NCBI GenBank assembly: GCA_020848735.1
Contig: JADLHO010000008.1
Coordinates: 1-62,373, forward strand
Direction of reading: 5' to 3'
DNA: 62,373 nucleotides
Origin: Planctomycetota bacterium
Lineage (GTDB): Bacteria; Planctomycetota; UBA1135; UBA2386
Part shown: positions 57,891-62,373 of the stretch, piece by piece
How positions within the stretch are numbered: the first letter of the stretch is position 1
How the letters are laid out: each line of letters begins with the position of its first letter
Position numbers and translations under genes: made by a program
The notes under the pieces: generated by a model
What the model was told of the DNA's origin: nothing
The model's input: only the letters and a program-made list of their open reading frames with translations
Databases searched by the model: none

Positions 57891-58430
57891 ATGCGCTGCC
57901 CCTACTGCCGTGCCGACCAGGACCGCGTCATCGATTCGCGCGCCAGCGCGGACGGCTTCGCGATCCGTCGGCGGCGGGGTTGCCTCGAATGCGGCCGGCG
58001 TTTCACGACCTACGAGCGTGTCGAGGGCACCGGGTTGCGGGTCGTCAAGAAGAACGGCGACCGCGTCGAGTTCGATCGCAACAAGATCCTCGGTGGCCTG
58101 CTCAAGGCCTGTGAGAAGCGGCCGGTGCCGATGGCGCAGCTCGAGGAGACGGTGGACTCCGTCGAGCGGCAATGCCTCGAGGCCTTCGACACCGAGGTGC
58201 CCAGCAAGGTGATCGGCGAACTGATCATGGAGCGCCTGCGCGCGCTCGATTCGGTCGCCTATGTGCGGTTCGCGTCCGTCTATCGAGAATTCAAGGACGT
58301 GCGCGAGTTCCTGGACGAACTCGAACCCATGCTCGTGCGCCGGTCAGGGCGCGTGGGTGCCGGGGCGGGTTCCGAGAACAAGCGGGGGAACGATGAAGCG
58401 GAACGCGTCCTACCTGGTCCAGAAGCGTGA
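57891..58430 (+). CDS. nrdR: Transcriptional repressor NrdR
   Basis: NrdR represses ribonucleotide reductase genes in response to ATP/dATP levels. The 179-aa protein has a zinc ribbon with Cys3, Cys6, Cys31 and Cys34 (MRCPYC and [15 protein letters not shown]) and an ATP-cone (about 47-137; [18 protein letters not shown]). The last 25 residues are a polar extension. ATG 57891 is fixed by the zinc ribbon. Upstream are TTGACA at 57824, the palindrome CCCAAGGTCTTGGG and a TAGCCC hexamer. No ribonucleotide reductase gene is in this window. Confidence 0.95.
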   Translation: MRCPYCRADQDRVIDSRASADGFAIRRRRGCLECGRRFTTYERVEGTGLRVVKKNGDRVEFDRNKILGGLLKACEKRPVPMAQLEETVDSVERQCLEAFDTEVPSKVIGELIMERLRALDSVAYVRFASVYREFKDVREFLDELEPMLVRRSGRVGAGAGSENKRGNDEAERVLPGPEA

Positions 58431-58842
58431 TGGCAGCCGCGAGTGGCTGCGCGCGACGAAGCTCGCGCGCTCCATCCAGGCGGCCCTCGACGAGGACGGC
58501 GCCCTGGGTTTCGGCGATGCCTTCGAACTCGCGGCAGCCGTGCTGCGCGATCTCGCGTTGCGTCGCGCGCAAGGCCCGCGCCGAGACCACGTCGGCGACG
58601 GCGAGGCCGCGGTGACGACCGCGGAGATCGCGACGCGCGTCGAGCGCATCCTCTTCGCGAGCGGTCACGCCCGGGCCGCTCTGCGCTACGTCGCCGCGCG
58701 CGCGGCGAACCTGCGCCGCGCGCAGGCCCTCGCCACCCGCACGTCGCCTTCGACGATGCCCGGTGCCGTCGTTGCGCGCCGCGGCGTTCCGCCGACGATC
58801 GACACGGGTTCTCCCCACGGCCGCGGTTACGAGCGCAACTGA
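58393..58842 (+). CDS. Free-standing ATP-cone domain protein
   Basis: This 149-aa protein starts at ATG 58393, inside the nrdR 3' end (38-base overlap in another frame). Its first 95 residues match an ATP-cone: [25 protein letters not shown], then [15 protein letters not shown] and [17 protein letters not shown]. The cone is usually an allosteric dATP/ATP sensor fused to NrdR, ribonucleotide reductase or a kinase; here it stands alone, with an Arg-rich tail. No catalytic domain is visible. It may modulate NrdR or act as a nucleotide sensor; this is inference. smc follows one base after its stop. Confidence 0.72.
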   Translation: MKRNASYLVQKRDGSREWLRATKLARSIQAALDEDGALGFGDAFELAAAVLRDLALRRAQGPRRDHVGDGEAAVTTAEIATRVERILFASGHARAALRYVAARAANLRRAQALATRTSPSTMPGAVVARRGVPPTIDTGSPHGRGYERN

Positions 58843-58843
58843 C

Positions 58844-61800
58844 ATGCGACTGAAGCGACTCATCGTCCAGGGCTTCAAGTCGTTCGCGGACCGCACGGTC
58901 TTCGACTTCGACGCCGACCTCACGGGCATCGTCGGACCGAACGGCTGCGGCAAGTCGAACGTGGTCGACGCGTTGAAGTGGGTGCTCGGCGACCAGCGCG
59001 CGAAGAGCCTCCGCGGCGACGAGATGGTCGACGTGATCTTCAAGGGTGCCGAGGGGCGCGAGGCGATGGACATCGCCGAGGTCACGATCGCGCTCGAGGA
59101 CACCGGTGGGCCGGAGCAGCTCGGCGCGGCCGGCGACGGAGCCGCCGTCGAGGGCGGCGAGCGCAGGACCGGAGCGCGTGCCGAGGTCCTGATCGGGCGT
59201 CGGCTCACGCGCGAGAAGGAGTCGCACTACATCCTCGACGGCGAGCTCGTGCGGCTGAAGGACGTGCGCGATCGCCTGATGGACACCGGGCTCGGTGTCG
59301 GCGCCTACTCCGTGATGGAGCAGGGTCGCATCGACGCGGTCCTGAGCGCCGATCCCGAGAGCCGTCGCGCCATCTTCGAGGAAGCCGCGGGCATCAGCCG
59401 CTTCAAGATCCAGAAGCGCGAGTCGCTGCGGAAGCTCGAGCGCACGGAGCAGAACCTCGCGCGCGTGAAGGACCTGCTCGAGGAACGCGAGCGCCGCATC
59501 CGCAGCCTGAAGATCCAGGCCGGCAAGGCGCGGCGCTGGCGCGAACTCAAGGACCAGCTCCGCAACCAGAAGAGCGCCGCGGCGGTGGTGGAATCGCGTG
59601 CGCTGCGGAGCGAGTCGAGCGGCGCGGAGCTGCGGCTGCAGGAGCTCGAGACCGCGTTCAAGGCCTCGGTCGCGAAGCTCGACGAGGCGCGCGGCCTGCT
59701 CGGTGGCATCGACGCGCGGATCCGCGACGCGGAGCGCGCTCTCCACGAGGCGCAGGAGCGGGTGCGCGAGGCGACGAGCCGGCGGGATGCGGCGAAGCAC
59801 CGCGTCGAAGCCCTCGAGCGCCGCGCCGCGGAACTGCGCGGCGACGCGGAGTCCTCCGCGACGCGGGCGCAGACGCTGCGGCAGCAGCAGAGCGAGCGCA
59901 GCGAGCTCCTCGCGCAATCGCGCGCGGCGCTCGTCGCGCACGAGGCCCGACTCGTGGAGCTCGGCGGTGAGGCCGAGCAGCGGAAGGCCGAGGTCGTGGC
60001 CGCGCAGGCGCGCGTGCGCGAACTCGAGGCCGCGCGCGAGGGCCTTCGCGAGCAGCTCCTCGAGCTGATGCGCGAGCGGACGCGCCTGCGCAACCAGGCA
60101 CACGACGAGCAGGCGACGCTGCGCGGACTCGCGGCGCGCGCGACGCGCCTCGTCGAACGGCGGAACGCGATCGACGGGGAGATCGCGACGCGCGCGATCG
60201 AGATCGACGCGGCCACGCGCGTGTTGGACGACCTCGAGCAGCGCGGCCTCTGGCTCGAAGGCGAGGCGCAGCGCGTCGTCGGCGAGGCATCCGTCGCCGA
60301 TCAACGCGCCGCGGAGCTCGTCAAGCTCGAGTCGCGGCTGCGCGAGCGCGTCGCCTCGACCGCGAGCCGCCTCGAGGTGCTGCAGGGCATGGAGGCCCAC
60401 CTCGAGGGCCTCGACTCGGGTGCCCGCTACCTGCTCGAGCAGCGTCCCGCCGGATTGCGCGGCCGACTCCTCGACTTCATCGACGTCGATCTCGCGCACA
60501 GCGCGGCGCTCGAGGCCGCGCTGGGACCCAGCGTGCAGGCACTCGTCGTCGACACGCGCGCGAACGCGGAGGCGATGCTCGAGCTGCTCGCACGCGAGGG
60601 CAAGGGCCGCGCGACGCTGCTGATCGCCGAGCAGTTCGGCGACCGCCTCGAGCGCTCGTCGTTGTTCTCCCTGCCCGACGGCGCGGACTACCTCTACAAG
60701 CTCGTGCGCTGCAAGGCCGAGGCCTGGCCGATGGTGCAGTGGCTGCTGCGCGGCGTGTGCTTCGTGGCGGACTTCGCCCGCGCGGACGTCACGCGCACCG
60801 ACCTGCTCTTCGTCACGCCGGACGGCCGCGTGCTCTGCGGGCCGCGCATCGAGGGCGGGTCGGCGGAGGACGAGGAGGCGCGGGCCGGTCTCGTCGTGCG
60901 CCGCGCGCGCATCAAGGCGCTCGAGGACGAGGTGCGCGAGGTGCAGTCCCAGCTCGCGGCACTCGGCGGTGATCGCAGCCGCGCCGAGGAGCGCGCCCAG
61001 GAACTCGGGCGCCACGCGCGTGAGATCGCGGAGGCCCGGCTCGCCGTGCGCGAGCGGAGTCATGTCGCCGCCGGCGAGCGCACGCGCATCGCCGACCGCT
61101 TCGCCACGCTCGAGCGCGAACGCGACGAGCACGGCGCGGAACTCGCCGACGTCGAACGGGCGCGGCTCGTCGCCCTCGGGCGCCTCGGCGATCGGCTCGT
61201 CGACGAACTGCTGGTCGGTCGGCGCGAGCAGGCGGCGAACCGCGCGGAGAGCGCGTCCGCGCAGGCGGTGGAGGCCGCGCGCACCGAGTCGGGCGCCGCG
61301 GCGGCGCGGGCACACGACCTCGAGGTCGAGCGCGCGACGACGAAGAGCCGCCGCGAGGCGGAGCTCGCGCGCATCGCGTCGTTGGATGCCACGCTGCGTG
61401 ACCTGCAGCAGGCGATCGACGAACTCGAGGAGCGCACCGAGTCGGCGCGCGAGGGCGCCGAAGGGGCGCGCATCGACGCGTCGACGCTGCGCGAAGAGCT
61501 CGCGGGTCACGTCGAGGCGATCGAGGAGCGTGAGGCGATCCGCGAGGAGGCCGCAGCGGGTCTCGCCGCGGCGCGCGACGAGCGTCAGGACAGCCAGGAC
61601 CGGGTGCGCGCCGGCGAGGCGGAGCGCGAGAACCTGCGCGAGGACATCGGGCGGCAACGACTCGCGCTCGCCGACCTCGACCACCGCTTCGCACGCCTCG
61701 AGGATCGGCTGCGCGACGAGACGGGTGTCGAACTCCGTCGCCTGCTCGGCGAAGTCGAAGGCATGGGGCAACTGCCCTTCGAGTTCGAGGGCCCGCCGGC

Positions 61801-62373
61801 GCTCGAGGGCGCCGTCGAACAGCTCTACGGTCCGCCGCTGCCGCACGCGCTGATCGCCCCCGAGTTGGAGCTGACGCGCCTCTGGGACGATCCCGCCTTC
61901 GACGGCGAGGCCGCGCGACGCGAGGTGCAGGTCCTCGACGCGCAGCTCGAGCGGCTCGGCGCGGTCAACGTCGATGCCGTGCGCGAGCTCGAGGAGGAGG
62001 AGCAGAAGCTCGGCACCCTCGAACAGGACTACGGCGACCTCACCGAGGCGCGGAAGTCGCTGATGGAGGCCCTGCGCCGGATGGAGGTGGAGTCCCGGGC
62101 GCTCTTCGAGCAGACCTTCGAGGCCGCGCGCGAGAACTTCCGTCAGATCTTCCGCAAGCTCTTCCAGGGCGGACGGGCCGACATGTTCCTCGTCGAAGGC
62201 GAGGACGCCCTCGAGGCCGGCATCGAGATCGTCGCGAAGCCGCCGGGCAAGGAGCTGCAGTCGATCGCGCTGCTCTCGGGTGGCGAACGCAGCCTCACCG
62301 CGCTCGCGATCCTCTTCGCGGTCTTCAAGGTGAAGCCCTCGCCCTTCTGCATCCTCGACGAGGTCGACGCGGC
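58844..62373 (+). CDS. smc: Chromosome partition protein SMC (3' end beyond the window)
   Basis: SMC is the ATPase of the bacterial condensin that organises and segregates the chromosome. The frame is open from ATG 58844 to the window edge (1176 codons). Walker A is GPNGCGKS (31-38), the N-terminal domain has YSVMEQGRIDAVL and FEEAAGISRFK, long coiled coils flank a hinge (about 523-620, with LRGRLLDFIDVD and LEAALGPSVQALVVD), and the C-terminal signature LLSGGERSLTALAILF with Walker B PFCILDEVDA is present just before the edge. Only the last few dozen residues are missing. Confidence 0.95.
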   Translation, partial: MRLKRLIVQGFKSFADRTVFDFDADLTGIVGPNGCGKSNVVDALKWVLGDQRAKSLRGDEMVDVIFKGAEGREAMDIAEVTIALEDTGGPEQLGAAGDGAAVEGGERRTGARAEVLIGRRLTREKESHYILDGELVRLKDVRDRLMDTGLGVGAYSVMEQGRIDAVLSADPESRRAIFEEAAGISRFKIQKRESLRKLERTEQNLARVKDLLEERERRIRSLKIQAGKARRWRELKDQLRNQKSAAAVVESRALRSESSGAELRLQELETAFKASVAKLDEARGLLGGIDARIRDAERALHEAQERVREATSRRDAAKHRVEALERRAAELRGDAESSATRAQTLRQQQSERSELLAQSRAALVAHEARLVELGGEAEQRKAEVVAAQARVRELEAAREGLREQLLELMRERTRLRNQAHDEQATLRGLAARATRLVERRNAIDGEIATRAIEIDAATRVLDDLEQRGLWLEGEAQRVVGEASVADQRAAELVKLESRLRERVASTASRLEVLQGMEAHLEGLDSGARYLLEQRPAGLRGRLLDFIDVDLAHSAALEAALGPSVQALVVDTRANAEAMLELLAREGKGRATLLIAEQFGDRLERSSLFSLPDGADYLYKLVRCKAEAWPMVQWLLRGVCFVADFARADVTRTDLLFVTPDGRVLCGPRIEGGSAEDEEARAGLVVRRARIKALEDEVREVQSQLAALGGDRSRAEERAQELGRHAREIAEARLAVRERSHVAAGERTRIADRFATLERERDEHGAELADVERARLVALGRLGDRLVDELLVGRREQAANRAESASAQAVEAARTESGAAAARAHDLEVERATTKSRREAELARIASLDATLRDLQQAIDELEERTESAREGAEGARIDASTLREELAGHVEAIEEREAIREEAAAGLAAARDERQDSQDRVRAGEAERENLREDIGRQRLALADLDHRFARLEDRLRDETGVELRRLLGEVEGMGQLPFEFEGPPALEGAVEQLYGPPLPHALIAPELELTRLWDDPAFDGEAARREVQVLDAQLERLGAVNVDAVRELEEEEQKLGTLEQDYGDLTEARKSLMEALRRMEVESRALFEQTFEAARENFRQIFRKLFQGGRADMFLVEGEDALEAGIEIVAKPPGKELQSIALLSGGERSLTALAILFAVFKVKPSPFCILDEVDA

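Noticed and set aside
58280..61846. A 1188-codon minus-strand frame opposite smc
   Set aside because: It is antisense to smc and nrdR, has no family resemblance, and shows the Leu/Arg/Glu-rich composition of a shadow.

Overview
The window is a GC-rich (about 70%) bacterial chromosome segment. It carries 39 gene loci, two of them broken, with no RNA gene, insertion sequence, prophage or CRISPR array that I could see. The best guess for the host is a Planctomycetota bacterium. The signs are a sigma factor coupled to a very large transmembrane Ser/Thr kinase, a sigma factor coupled to an anti-sigma receptor with carboxypeptidase-regulatory repeats, many secreted enzymes with lineage-style beta-rich C-termini, and a TIGR03546/TIGR03545 protein. 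Myxococcota or Acidobacteriota are not excluded from sequence alone.

Layout. 31-8941 is a type I restriction-modification operon (hsdM, hsdS, an AlbA_2/HATPase accessory gene, hsdR, and a YgjP-like metallopeptidase) in which each gene overlaps the next. hsdM has a 1-base frameshift and hsdR an in-frame TAG, so the system looks recently inactivated. 9060-13435 is an ECF-like sigma factor plus a 1258-residue Ser/Thr kinase. 13491-20111 encodes a secreted di-haem peroxidase, proline iminopeptidase, an S9 peptidase and a five-haem cytochrome c. 20127-23966 (minus strand) holds a TIGR03546-TIGR03545 fusion, a PutP-like symporter and a VOC protein. 24100-27143 is guaB-guaA. 27153-34285 (minus) holds an ABC exporter pair, a secreted subtilisin and a WD40 lipoprotein. 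34512-37303 has a small membrane protein, a ComF protein and two proteins that look like catalytically dead enzymes, one of threonine-dehydratase type and one GmhB-like HAD. 37478-41007 is a second ECF sigma factor with its anti-sigma receptor. 41075-43937 (minus) is two glutaminyl-cyclase-like lipoproteins and an alpha/beta hydrolase. 44139-48857 is the prkA-yeaH-ycgB (SpoVR) stress operon. 48900-53534 (minus) encodes two exported Gly/Arg-rich proteins. 53752-57785 has two polytopic GT-C-like membrane proteins and a methyltransferase. 57891 to the end is nrdR, a free-standing ATP-cone protein and the start of smc.

How it fits together. The main themes are envelope signalling (two sigma-factor modules), secreted peptide turnover (S8, S9, proline iminopeptidase, two M28/QC-like proteins), periplasmic electron transfer (di-haem and five-haem cytochromes) and housekeeping nucleotide and chromosome functions. 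Thirteen neighbouring gene pairs overlap at the stop/start junction (mostly ATGA, GTGA or TTGA), so translational coupling is the rule. All 39 loci end in TGA; the only TAG in a gene frame is the one interrupting hsdR. Several start codons lie 6-19 bases after a TAG-type -10 hexamer and lack a Shine-Dalgarno sequence, which suggests short-leader or leaderless mRNAs.
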